DNA of 15,885 nt from CALVGQ01 sp964368495 (GTDB taxonomy: Bacteria; Bacillota_I; Bacilli_A; Erysipelotrichales; Erysipelotrichaceae), in the NCBI GenBank assembly GCA_964368495.1, contig CAYJAJ010000031.1:1-15885 (forward strand), read 5' to 3'. Below the pieces are notes generated by a model that worked only from the letters and a program-made list of their open reading frames with translations, was not told the origin of the DNA and ran no database searches. Within the stretch, counting starts at the first letter, position 1, and each line of letters starts with the position of its first letter. Shown here piece by piece: positions 15,570 through 15,885 of this stretch. The translations under genes were made by a program, and so were the position numbers.

Positions 15570-15713
15570 TAGCGCTCAGATGGTCGATCATGTAATTTAT
15601 TAAATCATTTTTTACATTACTAAAATTTGAATGCTCAATACTCTTCATTTATGCTAAAACATCAGATATTTTTGTATATTTACTTTTCTCCATCAGTTAT
15701 ATAGTAAAAGAGT

Positions 15714-15750
15714 TGTGAATGTATTGACGATACATTCACACTATTATAAA
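15714..15750 (+). promoter_or_regulatory. Promoter overlapped by a perfect inverted-repeat operator
   Basis: TGTGAATGTAT (15714-15724) and ATACATTCACA (15730-15740) are exact reverse complements around a 5-nt spacer. The centre contains TTGACG (15724-15729), a 5-of-6 match to the -35 consensus. TATAAA (15745-15750) is the candidate -10, at a short 15-bp spacing. A dimeric regulator bound here would cover the -35, so repression of the following gene is likely. The regulator is not in the window. The rest of the 15570-15787 gap holds only a possible minus-strand gene remnant. Confidence 0.65.
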
Positions 15751-15787
15751 ATGTAAGTGTATGCTAAAAAAACAAGGGAGGAACATT

Positions 15788-15885
15788 ATGAAAAATAAAT
15801 TTAGTAGTTTTAGTATTATTATAACACTACTCATCATTGTAACTCTTAGCTTGTTTGCAGGGACATGGTTTAACAATCTTGTTTT
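15788..15885 (+). CDS. N-terminus of an unidentified membrane or secreted protein (cut by the window edge)
   Basis: An ATG at 15788 is preceded by a strong AGGGAGG (15775-15781) and the promoter/operator described above. The 32 visible residues start with a basic MKNKF, followed by a long hydrophobic stretch (about residues 8-25) and FAGTWFNNLV. This is a signal peptide or first membrane segment. Too little is visible to name a family. A membrane transporter or sensor is possible. Confidence 0.7.
   Translation, partial: MKNKFSSFSIIITLLIIVTLSLFAGTWFNNLV

Noticed and set aside
1..15885. CRISPR arrays, tRNA genes, toxin-antitoxin or defence islands
   Set aside because: I saw no regularly spaced repeats, no cloverleaf-type sequence with the TTCGAATC-like T-arm in a gene context, and no Cas, restriction, retron or similar protein signatures in any frame.

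Overview
The window is low-GC (about one-third G+C by eye), densely packed DNA with almost every gene on the + strand. Strong AAGGAG/GGAGG ribosome binding sites, a T-box leader and a Rex regulator point to Bacillota. The order tsaE-(yfhO)-tsaB-rimI-tsaD with rex and a YdiF-type ABC-F protein nearby resembles the ydiB-ydiC-ydiD-gcp-ydiF-rex neighbourhood of Bacillus. The divergence of the proteins would suit an Erysipelotrichia-like lineage, but that placement is only an impression.

Layout. Positions 1-51: the 3' tail of a 5S rRNA and its terminator, so a ribosomal operon ends at the left edge. Positions 53-4975: a tightly packed operon for the t6A tRNA modification machinery (tsaE, tsaB, tsaD) plus rimI, with a large YfhO-type membrane glycosyltransferase inserted between tsaE and tsaB. 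Positions 4973-5652: rex with its own promoter, whose -35 region carries a Rex-like half-operator. Positions 5655-7325: an asparagine-specific T-box riboswitch and asnS, closed by a strong terminator. Positions 7327-11409: a second operon with licD (TTG start), an amidase_3-like membrane-anchored protein that lacks one zinc-ligand histidine, and an ABC-F ATPase. Positions 11459-14701: a third operon with pepT, fruK, a thioredoxin-like lipoprotein and a GNAT acetyltransferase. Positions 14700-15569: a decayed IS1595-type transposase with two nonsense codons and two frameshifts, joined directly to the end of the GNAT gene. Positions 15570-15885: a non-coding stretch with a perfect 11-bp inverted repeat over a promoter, then the start of a membrane or secreted protein cut by the window edge.

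How the genes fit together. The left half is translation-centred: tRNA A37 threonylcarbamoylation, ribosomal protein acetylation, Asn-tRNA charging sensed by the T-box, and an ABC-F translation factor. Redox sensing by Rex lies within it. The cell-envelope genes (yfhO, licD, amidase-like) are consistent with decoration and remodelling of wall polymers. I do not see a defence system, CRISPR array or complete mobile element. The most interesting signals are the self-consistent T-box, the Rex-like operator, the altered amidase active site, the RimI motif change, the transposase fossil and the operator at the right edge.
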